A DNA stretch of 21,053 bases from Chloroflexota bacterium (GCA_017743585.1 JAGHYP010000011.1:1-21053), one strand, 5' to 3'. Positions 7,102 through 14,836 are shown, numbered from the stretch's first letter. Made by a program: numbers and translations. The notes: a model not told the origin generated them from the sequence alone.

Positions 7102-9684
7102 ATGCGCGTGCCGCTCTCTTGGTTGAAAGAGTACGTGACGATCACGATCAGCGCCGAAGAGCTTGCCGAGCGCCTGACGCTGGCAGGTTTGGAAGTCAAG
7201 GCGATTGAGTACATCGGCGTGCCGCAAGGCGAAGCGCCAGCTGGCATCACAGTGCCGCCGTCCGATCACCTAGTCTGGTCGCCCGATAAAATTGTGCTAG
7301 GCGCCATTCGCGAGGTAAGGCCACATCCGAACGCAGATCGCTTGGTGCTGGCGATGGTGGATTACGGCGCAGGGACGCTTGAACAAGTGGTGACAGGCGC
7401 GCCAAACTTGTATCCGTACAAAGGTCTGGGCGAGCTGAATCCGCCGCTTTACGCGCCGCTTGCGCTGGAAGGCGCCGAAATCTACGACGGGCACGCTGAA
7501 GGGCGCCAGCGCATGATCTTGAAAGAGAAAGTCTTGCGCGGCATCCCGAGTCGGGCCATGGTCTGTAGCGCCAAAGAGCTGGGTTTGGGCGACAATCACA
7601 GCGGCATTTTGCTCCTTGAGGATGTCTCAGCGCCGCCTGGCACGCCTTTGGTGGATATTCTAGGCGACGTGATCTTCGAGATCGAGCTGACGCCGAATAT
7701 GGCGCGCGCCTACGGCATTCTCGGCGTGGCACGCGAAGTGGCTGCGCTGACAGGGCAGACTCTGCGAGAGCCTTCATACGAATACCTCGGCACGGACGAG
7801 CCGAGCGAGCAGTTTTTCAGCGTCGAGATTCAAGATAGCGCGTTGAATCCGCGCTTTTGCGCCATTTTGATCCGCGATGTGCAAGTCGGGCCTTCGCCCG
7901 CCTGGCTGCGTCGGCGCTTGGAAGCGGTTGGCGTGCGCAGCATCAACAACATCGTGGACGTGACCAACTACGTGATGTTCGAGCTTGGGCAGCCGATGCA
8001 CGCCTTCGATTATGACGTGCTGTTGCGGCGCTCAGGTGGCAAGCCGCCGCGCATCATCACGCGGCGCGCTGCCGCAGGCGAAGTGCTTGAGACCCTAGAC
8101 AGTGTCAAGCGCACGCTGGACGAGCAAACAATCTTGGTCTGCGATAGCGAGGGCCCGCTCGGCTTAGGCGGCATCATGGGCGGCGCTGAGAGCGAGATTC
8201 GGCCCGACACGCGCAACGTGCTGCTAGAAGTGGCGAGCTGGAATTCCGTCAACATACGGCGCACGATGAGTGTACAGAAGATGAACAGCGAAGCGGGCGT
8301 GCGTTTCTCGCGCGGCGTGCATCCTGAGCAGGCGCGGCGCGCCATCGGGCGCGGCGCAGAGCTGATGCGCCTCTTGGGCGGCCCGCAGGCGCGCATCACA
8401 CGGAACGTGATTGACGTCTATCCAAATCCCGCGCCGCAGATCGTGGTTGACCTGCCGCTGCGCGAGGTGCATCGCATAATCGGCTTACCGCTAGACGCCG
8501 AGACGGTCAGCGGCATCCTGACGCGCCTGCAATTCGGCGTGGCGCAAGGGGGCGACCTGTTGCGCGTGACTGTGCCTGATCATCGCATGGATATCGGCAC
8601 AGGTCAGATTGGCATCGCTGATCTGTGCGAAGAGATCGCGCGCATTTACGGCTACGACCGCATCCCCGACACCCTGATCGAAGACGCGTTGCCCGATCAA
8701 GTGGCAGATGAAGCGCTTTTGCGCGAAGAGCGCTGCCGCGACATCCTCGCCCAGCTCGGCCTGCGCGAAGTGATCAACTATCGCCTGACCACGCCTGAGG
8801 CAGAGGCGCGCTTGATCGCGCCGAACATGCCCGCGCTCGATGGCGCCGAGAAGGCGGAATATGTGCGGCTCGCCAATCCGATCAGCGCTGAGCGCACGGT
8901 CATGCGCCAGACCTTGCTGAACGGCTTGCTGGTCAATGTGGCGGAAAATTTGCGGCACAGCACGCACTTGCGTCTGTTTGAGATCGGCCCCGTCTTCTTG
9001 GGGCGCGCCGATTCGCCGTTGCCCGACGAGCCGCGCCGCCTGGCGATTGCGCTGTGCGGCACGCGCGAGCTTTCCTCGTGGCAACGCGGCGAAGTGACGC
9101 CGAAAAACGCGCCGCTCATGGATTTCTACGACTTGAAAGGCATCCTTGAGACGCTCGCTCAGGGGCTGCGGCTGCGCGGCGGCGCGCGCGCCCTCACTTT
9201 CAAAGCGCACGAGCATCCAACCTATTTCCCCGGTCGTTGCGCGGCGCTCTACCTGCGCGGCGAGCGGATCGGTTTCATGGGCGAGGTGCATCCGTTGGTG
9301 CGCGCGCGCTATGAGATCGGCTTGCCAGTCATCGCCTGCGAGCTGGACTTCGAGGCGTTGACGGCGGATGTGCCGCTGATTGACCGCATTCAACCGTTGC
9401 CGACCACGCCGCCTGTCTACGAAGATATCGCGCTGGTGGTGAGCGAGGCAGTCACAGCGGCTGAGCTTGAGGCGGTCATCCGCGAGGCGGGCGGCGAGCT
9501 GCTGCGCGACGTGCGCTTGTTCGATGTCTATCGCGGCGCGCCGCTGCCCGAAGGCAAGAAGAGCCTCGCCTATGCCTTGACCTATCAGGCGGAGCGCACT
9601 TTGACCGATGAAGAAGTGGCTGCCGTGCGCGCTAAGATCATCAAAGCTGCCGAGAGTCAGCTGAACGCAGTCTTGCGCGCTTGA
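7102..9684 (+). CDS. pheT: Phenylalanine--tRNA ligase beta subunit
   Basis: PheT is the large non-catalytic and tRNA-binding half of the alpha2-beta2 phenylalanyl-tRNA synthetase; it also edits misacylated Tyr-tRNA(Phe). The 860-aa length is slightly above the usual 790-820. Visible domains are the N-terminal MRVPLSWLKEYV segment, an EMAP/OB tRNA-binding fold (about 60-170, with VRPHPNADRL), a B3/B4 editing domain (about 215-390, with NNIVDVTNYVMFELGQPMHAFD), a B5 domain and catalytic-like core, and the C-terminal FDX-ACB anticodon-binding domain (last ~95 residues, starting LPTTPPVYEDIALVV). Extra length sits before the OB fold (around 40-60, GVPQGEAPAG). pheS is not adjacent, unlike the common pheST operon. 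An extended -10 lies upstream and an intrinsic terminator downstream. Confidence 0.97.
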   Translation: MRVPLSWLKEYVTITISAEELAERLTLAGLEVKAIEYIGVPQGEAPAGITVPPSDHLVWSPDKIVLGAIREVRPHPNADRLVLAMVDYGAGTLEQVVTGAPNLYPYKGLGELNPPLYAPLALEGAEIYDGHAEGRQRMILKEKVLRGIPSRAMVCSAKELGLGDNHSGILLLEDVSAPPGTPLVDILGDVIFEIELTPNMARAYGILGVAREVAALTGQTLREPSYEYLGTDEPSEQFFSVEIQDSALNPRFCAILIRDVQVGPSPAWLRRRLEAVGVRSINNIVDVTNYVMFELGQPMHAFDYDVLLRRSGGKPPRIITRRAAAGEVLETLDSVKRTLDEQTILVCDSEGPLGLGGIMGGAESEIRPDTRNVLLEVASWNSVNIRRTMSVQKMNSEAGVRFSRGVHPEQARRAIGRGAELMRLLGGPQARITRNVIDVYPNPAPQIVVDLPLREVHRIIGLPLDAETVSGILTRLQFGVAQGGDLLRVTVPDHRMDIGTGQIGIADLCEEIARIYGYDRIPDTLIEDALPDQVADEALLREERCRDILAQLGLREVINYRLTTPEAEARLIAPNMPALDGAEKAEYVRLANPISAERTVMRQTLLNGLLVNVAENLRHSTHLRLFEIGPVFLGRADSPLPDEPRRLAIALCGTRELSSWQRGEVTPKNAPLMDFYDLKGILETLAQGLRLRGGARALTFKAHEHPTYFPGRCAALYLRGERIGFMGEVHPLVRARYEIGLPVIACELDFEALTADVPLIDRIQPLPTTPPVYEDIALVVSEAVTAAELEAVIREAGGELLRDVRLFDVYRGAPLPEGKKSLAYALTYQAERTLTDEEVAAVRAKIIKAAESQLNAVLRA

Positions 9685-9710
9685 CAGAGACCGCGCATTC
9701 GCGCCACAAT
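9681..9710 (+). promoter_or_regulatory. Candidate promoter overlapping the pheT stop codon
   Basis: A perfect TTGACA (9681-9686, overlapping the TGA stop of pheT) is followed after 18 bp by CACAAT (9705-9710). Transcription would start near 9717, inside the pheT 3' region. The -35 is ideal; the -10 has C instead of T at its first base. Confidence 0.4.
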
Positions 9711-9716
9711 AGCCAC

Positions 9717-9858
9717 TGCGCACGTGCAAGCGGTCCTAGGCAGACGCATCGGAGGCACGCACAGGCTGCTTAGAGCAGCTACGCAAGCTGCACAATGCCA
9801 CCTATGACGCCCAAGCTCAGACGCAAACGCCCTTCCGCGCAGTTGAAGGGCGTTTTTT
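9717..9858 (+). ncRNA. Candidate small RNA (about 140 nt) between pheT and tRNA-Glu
   Basis: This is an inference from a promoter-like pair at 9681-9710 and an intrinsic terminator at 9825-9858 enclosing a stretch without a convincing gene. The middle can fold two exclusive ways. AGCAGC(T) at 9774-9780 pairs either with GCTGCT (9765-9770, loop TAG) or with AGCTGC (9786-9791, loop ACGCA). The stretch CACGCACAGG at 9756-9765 superficially resembles part of a GEMM riboswitch core, but the rest of that motif is absent and no gene follows the terminator. It may simply be the pheT 3' untranslated region. Confidence 0.3.
9825..9858 (+). terminator. Intrinsic (Rho-independent) terminator after pheT
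   Basis: AAACGCCCTT (9825-9834) pairs perfectly with AAGGGCGTTT (9846-9855), extendable by one C-G pair to an 11-bp stem with a 9-nt loop. Six T residues (9853-9858) follow directly. It ends plus-strand transcription before the oppositely oriented tRNA gene. Confidence 0.9.
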
Positions 9859-9901
9859 GCATCAAGCAGCGCATCCGCTCGCGCAGCAGACGTTTGCTAA
9901 G

Positions 9902-9974
9902 TGCCCCATAGGGGACTCGAACCCCTGTTTCAGCCTTGAGAGGGCCGCGTCCTAGGCCGCTAGACGAATGGGGC
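9902..9974 (-). tRNA. tRNA-Glu (anticodon CTC)
   Basis: The minus strand from 9974 to 9902 folds as a 73-nt cloverleaf. It has a fully paired 7-bp acceptor GCCCCAT/ATGGGGC with A as discriminator, a D-arm GTCTAGCGGCCTAGGAC, anticodon stem CGGCC/GGCTG around the loop CTCTCAA (anticodon CTC), and a T-arm with loop TTCGAGT. The order and sequence closely match bacterial tRNA-Glu. CCA is not encoded (CTT follows the discriminator), so it must be added after transcription. It reads GAG codons; the UUC isoacceptor must be elsewhere. Confidence 0.97.
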
Positions 9975-9991
9975 GCGTAAAACTGTATGCG

Positions 9992-10020
9992 ATTGTAGCA
10001 GGCTGTGGCGCGCTCGTCAA
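9992..10020 (-). promoter_or_regulatory. Promoter of the tRNA-Glu gene
   Basis: On the minus strand TTGACG (10020-10015), a 17-bp spacer and TACAAT (9997-9992) form a near-consensus housekeeping promoter. It predicts a start near 9985, about 10 nt before the mature tRNA 5' end. It is the cleanest promoter in the window and shares its TACAAT box with the pheT promoter. Confidence 0.75.
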
Positions 10021-10061
10021 CAGCCAATTCTTGAGTGACGGCGAGAATTGAGGAAGGGCGC

Positions 10062-10886
10062 ATGTCTGAGGTACTCGTTGTGAAAGTGGGCGGCGGCGCA
10101 GGCGTGGATGTCGACTCAGTCTGCGCTGACCTCGCCGCGCTCGCCCGGAATGGACGCCAAGTCGTGTTGGTGCACGGCGCCTCTGCCGCTGTGGATCGCC
10201 TGAGCGAGCGCGTCGGCGTGCCGCGCCGCACCTTGCAATCGCCCAGCGGCCACGTCAGCCGCTACACCGACCCTGAGACGCTTGAACTGTACATCATGGC
10301 GGCCAACGGGCAGGTCAACACGAAGCTCACGGCGCGCTTACAAGCGCTCGGCGTGAACGCGCTCGGGCTGAGCGGCGTGGACGGCCGCCTGATGGCGGCG
10401 CAGCGCAAGGAAGCCGTGCGCGCTATCGATCCGAGCAGCGGGCGGCAGCGCATTGTGCGCGACGACTTCACAGGCAAGATCGAGCGAATCAACGCTGACC
10501 TGCTGCGTTTGCTCTTGGCGAGCGGCTATCTGCCTGTGATCGCGCCTTTGGCGATCAGCCAAGCCTGCGAGCCGCTCAATGTGGACGGCGACCGCGCCGC
10601 TGCCATGATTGCCGTCGCGCTCGGCGCGCAAACGCTGGTCATTTTGACCAGTGTGGCAGGACTCTTGGCGCGCTTCCCTGACGAGAGCAGCCTTGTGCGG
10701 CATGTGCCGCGCGCTGCGCTCGCTCGCGCGCTGGATATGGCAGACGGTCGCATGAAGAAGAAGATTCTAGCGGCGCAAGAGGCGATTGAAGGCGGCGTGC
10801 AGCGCGTCCTGCTCGCCGATTCGCGCCGCCCGCAACCGATTCAGATGGCACTGGCAGGCGAAGGGACGGCGATCACGCATGACTGA
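10062..10886 (+). CDS. lysZ: [LysW]-aminoadipate/[LysW]-glutamate kinase
   Basis: This is an amino-acid kinase fold enzyme that phosphorylates the side-chain carboxylate of alpha-aminoadipate (lysine route) or glutamate (arginine route) bound to the LysW carrier protein. At 274 aa it shows the kinase glycine loop KVGGG (8-12) and the LysZ-type segments SPSGHVSRYTDPETLELYIM, NALGLSGVDGRL, DDFTGKIERINADLL and EPLNVDGDRAAAMIA, which separate it from classical N-acetylglutamate kinase. ATG 10062 is chosen because GAGGAAGG (10050-10057) precedes it; a GTG nine codons earlier (10035) lacks a site. It overlaps lysJ by 8 nt (ATGACTGA), which implies translational coupling. Lysine versus arginine specificity cannot be read from sequence here. 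LysW and the reductase LysY are absent from the window. Confidence 0.87.
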   Translation: MSEVLVVKVGGGAGVDVDSVCADLAALARNGRQVVLVHGASAAVDRLSERVGVPRRTLQSPSGHVSRYTDPETLELYIMAANGQVNTKLTARLQALGVNALGLSGVDGRLMAAQRKEAVRAIDPSSGRQRIVRDDFTGKIERINADLLRLLLASGYLPVIAPLAISQACEPLNVDGDRAAAMIAVALGAQTLVILTSVAGLLARFPDESSLVRHVPRAALARALDMADGRMKKKILAAQEAIEGGVQRVLLADSRRPQPIQMALAGEGTAITHD

Positions 10887-12078
10887 GGCGCTCGGCATAG
10901 ATTACATGGCGCTCGAAGAGGCGCACAGCAGCGGCGTCTACGCCAAGCGCGCTCTGACTATTGTGCGTGGCGCAGGCGCTTACTTATGGGACTCAGAGGG
11001 CAGGCGCTACATTGATTGCGTCGGCGGGCAGGGCGCGGCGAACGTCGGTCACGCGCACCCGAAGGTGGTGGCAGCCATTCAAGCGCAGGCAGCTATCCTG
11101 CTCAGCTGCCCTGAGATATTTTACAACGATCAGCGCGCGCTGCTGCTGCAAAAACTGACGCAAGTGGCGGGGATGCAACGCGCTTTTTTGTGCAACAGCG
11201 GCGCGGAGGCGGTTGAGGCGGCGCTGAAATTCGCGCGCTTCGCCACTGGGCGCACGCACATCGTGGCAGCTGTGCGAGGCTTTCACGGGCGCACGATGGG
11301 CGCGCTCTCTGCCACGTGGGAGCCGAAGTATCGCGAGCCATTCGCGCCGCTCGTGCCGAACTACACCCATGTGCCGTACAACGATCTGGCGGCGGCTGAG
11401 GCGGCGATCACGGAGCAGACGGCGGCAGTGATCTTGGAAGTGGTGCAGGGCGAAGGCGGCGTGCGTCCTGCAGATGGCGATTACTTGCGCGGCGTGCAAG
11501 CGCTCTGCCATGAGCGCGGCGCGCTCTTCATCGTGGACGAGGTGCAGACAGGCTTCGGGCGCACAGGACGCATGTTCGCGCACCAGCACTACGGGCTGAC
11601 GCCTGACCTGATGCCCGTGGCGAAGTCTATCGCTGGCGGGATACCGTTCGGCGCGTGCCTGATCGGCGAGCGCGTGGGCAAATTGCAGCCTGCCATTCAT
11701 GGCACGACCTTCGGCGGCAATCCGCTCGGCTGCGCAGCTGCGCTGGCGGCGCTGGACGTGCTGATCGAAGAAAACTTGGCGGAGCGCGCTGCTGTGCTCG
11801 GCGATTTTCTGCGGGAGCGCCTGAGCGATTTGCCGAAGCGCTTCCGCGCTCAAGTGCGCGAGGTGCGCGGCTTAGGCTTGCTCTTCGGCATCGAGTTGCG
11901 CAGCAAAGTCGCGCCTGTCATCAAGGCGCTGCAGAACAAAGGTGTGCTGGCGTTGTCTGCAGGCTTGAACGTCCTGCGCTTATTGCCGCCGCTTGTCATC
12001 TCACAAGCCGATTTGGAGCAGGTGGCAGAGGCGATTGAGGCAGTGCTGACCGAGCTAGGCGCGAGCGAGCTGGCTTGA
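10879..12078 (+). CDS. lysJ: [LysW]-aminoadipate semialdehyde/glutamate semialdehyde aminotransferase (LysJ/ArgD type)
   Basis: This is a class III PLP aminotransferase of 399 aa that converts the LysW-bound semialdehyde into the amine, giving LysW-lysine or LysW-ornithine. Visible motifs are NSGAEAVEAALKFAR (106-120, phosphate-binding), GFHGRTMGALS (134-144), DEVQTGFGRTG (220-230) and the PLP-binding Lys249 in VAKSIAGGIPFGA. The first residues of the open frame upstream of 10879 overlap lysZ and have no family similarity, so ATG 10879 is the start. Coupling to the LysW-type kinase argues for LysJ rather than plain acetylornithine aminotransferase (ArgD), though the sequence alone would allow either. 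No terminator is obvious in the 63-bp gap before the next gene. Confidence 0.88.
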   Translation: MTEALGIDYMALEEAHSSGVYAKRALTIVRGAGAYLWDSEGRRYIDCVGGQGAANVGHAHPKVVAAIQAQAAILLSCPEIFYNDQRALLLQKLTQVAGMQRAFLCNSGAEAVEAALKFARFATGRTHIVAAVRGFHGRTMGALSATWEPKYREPFAPLVPNYTHVPYNDLAAAEAAITEQTAAVILEVVQGEGGVRPADGDYLRGVQALCHERGALFIVDEVQTGFGRTGRMFAHQHYGLTPDLMPVAKSIAGGIPFGACLIGERVGKLQPAIHGTTFGGNPLGCAAALAALDVLIEENLAERAAVLGDFLRERLSDLPKRFRAQVREVRGLGLLFGIELRSKVAPVIKALQNKGVLALSAGLNVLRLLPPLVISQADLEQVAEAIEAVLTELGASELA

Positions 12079-12105
12079 GCGGCCGCAACGCGGCGTCAAA
12101 AGCGC

Positions 12106-12111
12106 TACAAT
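12106..12111 (+). promoter_or_regulatory. Possible -10 box before the glutaminase/nadE pair
   Basis: TACAAT at 12106-12111 is identical to the -10 boxes of the pheT and tRNA-Glu promoters and lies 30 bp before ATG 12142. No good -35 is at the right distance, so activity is uncertain. GGAG at 12132-12135 is the ribosome site of the following gene. Confidence 0.3.
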
Positions 12112-12141
12112 TGACGTAAGCGTGAGCATACGGAGTCAAAG

Positions 12142-13014
12142 ATGCACCTCACGGTTGGTCTGGCGCAGCTCTACCCGAAGATTGGCGATGTGGCCGCGAA
12201 TCTGAAGGAACATCTTGCGCAAATCGAGGCGGCCAAAGCGCACGGCGTGCAGCTCTTGCTCTTCCCCGAGCTATCCCTGACGGGCTACAACCTGCAGGAC
12301 TTGGTCTATGAGGTGGCGCTGCAGCCGACAGCAGAGAATCCGACTTTCCGTCAGCTGCTGGAGGCGAGCGGCGACTACGATATGGACTTGATGGTCGGCT
12401 TTGTGGATACGGATCGGCGGGCGCGTTATTTCATCGCGGCAGCATATCTTTCGCGCGGCGAGGTGGTGCATGTGCATCGCAAAGTTTACTTGCCGACCTA
12501 CACGCTGTTCGATGAAGGGCGCTACTTCGCTTGGGGCGATTCCGTACGCGCTTTCGAGACGCGCTTCGGGCGCTTCGGCATGTTGATCTGCGAAGATTTC
12601 TGGCACGCTTCGCCGCCGTATCTGCTCTGGCTAGATCGGGCAGATGTGTTCCTATTCCACAGCGCTAGCCCGGGACGCGGCCTAGACGCTTCAGATCGGC
12701 TCAGCTCGGCGCGCTGGGTGCAGCTGGTGAATCAAGCGTACGCCAGCTTGTTCACAAGCTACGTGCTGCACTGCAATCGCGTCGGCTATGAAGATGGCTT
12801 GAATTTCTGGGGCGGCAGCACGATCATCGATCCCGATGGCGAGATAGTGTGCGCTGCGCCAATGCATGAGCCCGCGCTATGCATTCAAACGATTGATTTG
12901 AATCAAATACGGCGCACGCGCGCGCGCCTGCCGTTGCTGCGTGACGAGCGCACGGCGCTCACGGCGCGCGAGTTAGCGCGCATCATCCAAGAATCGCACG
13001 ACTTCAGACTCTGA
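12142..13014 (+). CDS. Nitrilase-superfamily glutaminase subunit of split NAD synthetase
   Basis: This 290-aa carbon-nitrogen hydrolase carries the Glu-Lys-Cys triad: E43 in FPELSLTGYN, K114 in HRKVYLPTYTLFDEG and C150 in LICEDFWH. In the NAD synthetase glutaminase family it would release ammonia from glutamine. The immediate downstream gene is an ammonia-dependent NadE lacking a glutaminase domain, only 11 nt away. The two together therefore cover the two domains of the usual ~540-680-aa glutamine-dependent NAD synthetase. That assignment rests on context plus the CEDFWH signature; another amidase role is possible. Start ATG 12142 has GGAG 6 nt upstream. It is probably cytoplasmic; no signal peptide is present. 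Confidence 0.82.
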   Translation: MHLTVGLAQLYPKIGDVAANLKEHLAQIEAAKAHGVQLLLFPELSLTGYNLQDLVYEVALQPTAENPTFRQLLEASGDYDMDLMVGFVDTDRRARYFIAAAYLSRGEVVHVHRKVYLPTYTLFDEGRYFAWGDSVRAFETRFGRFGMLICEDFWHASPPYLLWLDRADVFLFHSASPGRGLDASDRLSSARWVQLVNQAYASLFTSYVLHCNRVGYEDGLNFWGGSTIIDPDGEIVCAAPMHEPALCIQTIDLNQIRRTRARLPLLRDERTALTARELARIIQESHDFRL

Positions 13015-13025
13015 GGAGCTGGGGC

Positions 13026-13889
13026 ATGGTGACGACTCTGGTTCAAGCGCAGCGGCGCGTGGACGTGGATGCCCTGCTGCGCATCAACACAGATTTAGCG
13101 ACCAAGATCATCGTCGGCTTCATTCGGGACGCAGTGACCAAAGCTGGCTACACGCGCGCCGTGCTCGGGCTGAGCGGCGGCATTGACTCGGCGCTGGTCG
13201 CTTTTTTGGCGGCGCGCGCGCTCGGCGCCGAGAACGTGTTGGCTGTGCGAATGCCGTATCGCACCTCTTCTGAGGCGAGCCTGACCGATGCGCAGCTCGT
13301 GATCGACCAGCTCGGCTTGCCGTCGCTCACCATCGAGATCACGCCAATGGTGCAGCCGCTGATTGATCTGTTTCCAGAGATGGATAGCGTGCGCAAGGGC
13401 AACATCATGGCGCGGCAGCGGATGATTGTGCTGTACGATCAGTCGGCGGCGTGGCGCGGCCTTGTGATCGGCACAAGCAACAAGACAGAGGTGCTGCTGG
13501 GATATTCAACGCTCTTCGGGGATAGCGCTGCCGCACTACAACCGATCGGAGATTTGTACAAAACGCAAGTGCGCCAGTTGGCGCGTGCGCTCGGCGTGCC
13601 GCAAAGCATCCTTGATAAAGCGCCATCTGCCGATCTGTGGGCAGGGCAGACCGATGAAGGCGAGTTGGGCTATACCTACGATGAGGTAGATCGTCTGCTC
13701 TACTTGCTGGTGGACGGACGCTACACGGTCGAGGAAGCGGCTGCGCAGGGCTTTGACTTGGCGTTCGTGGAGCGCGTCTGGCGGCGCGTGCGGATGAACC
13801 ACTTCAAGCGCACCATGCCAAACGTGGCGAAGCTGAGCCGGCGCAGTGTTGGTCATGATTTCTTATATCTGCGCGATTGGTCGGGCTGA
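13026..13889 (+). CDS. nadE: NAD synthetase, synthase subunit
   Basis: NadE adenylates deamido-NAD and amidates it with ammonia to give NAD, the last step of biosynthesis. The 287-aa protein is a complete ATP-pyrophosphatase-type enzyme: P-loop SGGIDS (50-55), GTSNKTEVLLGY (149-160), GDLYKTQVRQLARALG (175-190), APSADLWAGQTDE (199-211) and the C-terminal NHFKRTMP. There is no glutaminase domain; the gene just upstream supplies one. GGAGCTGGGG before ATG 13026 overlaps the end of the preceding gene's trailer and suggests coupled translation. The GNAT gene starts 8 bp after the stop, so all three may be co-transcribed. Confidence 0.95.
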   Translation: MVTTLVQAQRRVDVDALLRINTDLATKIIVGFIRDAVTKAGYTRAVLGLSGGIDSALVAFLAARALGAENVLAVRMPYRTSSEASLTDAQLVIDQLGLPSLTIEITPMVQPLIDLFPEMDSVRKGNIMARQRMIVLYDQSAAWRGLVIGTSNKTEVLLGYSTLFGDSAAALQPIGDLYKTQVRQLARALGVPQSILDKAPSADLWAGQTDEGELGYTYDEVDRLLYLLVDGRYTVEEAAAQGFDLAFVERVWRRVRMNHFKRTMPNVAKLSRRSVGHDFLYLRDWSG

Positions 13890-13897
13890 GCTGGGCG

Positions 13898-14770
13898 ATG
13901 GTCGAGCTGGGCGTTGAGGTCGTGCCGTATGCGCGTCGCTTTCGGCGCGATTTGCTGGCGCTTGTGAACGGCTCAGCAACATGGCTGCACGTCCATCTCG
14001 ATTGGTACGGCGTGGAAGAGTGGATTGCGCACGCCGAAGTACCGATCTATCTCGCCCTGCAAGGGGAGCGCGTGGTCGGCGCAATTGCCTCCACGCCGCC
14101 CCAGAGCGGCGCGGCATGGTTGCGCCTGATCGCGCTGCGCGCAGGGTCGGCTGCTGACGCGCTTGGCGCAGATATCTTCGCTGCGCTATGGCGTGCGCTG
14201 CGCCTGCGCCTGATCGCGCTCAAGTGCGCAGAGCTGGCAGCTCTGGCGCTCCATGATTGGGTGGGCGACCTGCTGGCAAAATATGGTTTCACGCACATTG
14301 AAGATATCATCACCTTGCGGCGGCGCAGTTTTGAAGTGCCTGCCTCGCCGCGCCCAGACCTGCGCGTTCGCCATGCGCAGACGCACGAGGCATCTACTGC
14401 CGCTGCCATTGACCGCGCCGCTTTTCTGCCGCTGTGGGCGTTAGATGAAAGCTCAGTGCGGCAAGCGGCGCGCTCAGCAGCCAGCTTCACATTTGCCGAG
14501 CAAGATGGACGCGCGCTCGGCTATCAGATCAGCACGTTGCACGGCGAGAGCGTGCATCTGGCGCGTTTGGCAGTCCTGCCTGAGGCACAAGGCAGGGGGG
14601 TCGGCAGTGCGCTGCTGAGCGAGCTGCTGGGCAGCTTCGTCACGCGCGGCGTGCTGGCGGCAAGCGTGAACACGCAAGCTAGCAACTTGCGCTCGCGTCG
14701 GCTGTATGAGCGCTATGGCTTCGCGCACAGCGGCGTGGGTATTCCATGTTGGTATATGCGATTATCATAG
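13898..14770 (+). CDS. Tandem GNAT-family N-acetyltransferase
   Basis: This 290-aa protein appears to hold two GNAT folds. Residues 1-145 look like a degenerate domain ending in YGFTHIEDIITLRRR, without a clear acetyl-CoA loop. Residues 155-290 form a complete domain, with GRALGYQIS (205-212), the beta-4 strand LARLAVLP (221-228), the acetyl-CoA loop QGRGVGSALL (231-240) and NLRSRRLYERYGF (263-275). It presumably acetylates a small molecule or protein amine; the substrate is unknown. ATG 13898 is preferred; a TTG at 13877 would overlap nadE. It lies 8 bp after nadE and may share its transcript. The arrangement may mean a role near NAD or amino-acid metabolism, but that is only proximity. Confidence 0.82.
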   Translation: MVELGVEVVPYARRFRRDLLALVNGSATWLHVHLDWYGVEEWIAHAEVPIYLALQGERVVGAIASTPPQSGAAWLRLIALRAGSAADALGADIFAALWRALRLRLIALKCAELAALALHDWVGDLLAKYGFTHIEDIITLRRRSFEVPASPRPDLRVRHAQTHEASTAAAIDRAAFLPLWALDESSVRQAARSAASFTFAEQDGRALGYQISTLHGESVHLARLAVLPEAQGRGVGSALLSELLGSFVTRGVLAASVNTQASNLRSRRLYERYGFAHSGVGIPCWYMRLS

Positions 14771-14807
14771 CGGCTTGGCAAACAGGCCAACTGCTTGCGC
14801 AATGCGC

Positions 14808-14836
14808 TTGCCTAACTGAGAAAAACAGTGTAACTT
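14808..14836 (+). promoter_or_regulatory. Weak candidate promoter before the STAND-like NTPase
   Basis: TTGCCT (14808-14813), a 17-bp spacer and TAACTT (14831-14836) match the consensus at 4/6 and 3/6 positions. The gene starts at 14875. The 104-bp gap otherwise holds only short inverted repeats (such as GCGC-AAT-GCGC around 14797-14807) and no clear terminator for the GNAT gene. Confidence 0.25.

Noticed and set aside
8491..9729. 412-aa open frame antisense to pheT
   Set aside because: It lies opposite the pheT catalytic core and FDX-ACB domain; no recognisable family and skewed Gln/Arg/Ala composition.
9756..9800. GEMM (cyclic-di-GMP) riboswitch suggested by CACGCACAGG
   Set aside because: The second half of the motif (GGGACGCAAAGCCUCC-like) is missing, and the terminator is followed only by an oppositely oriented tRNA.
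9795..9899. Small basic frame downstream of pheT
   Set aside because: It runs straight through the intrinsic terminator hairpin at 9825-9858.
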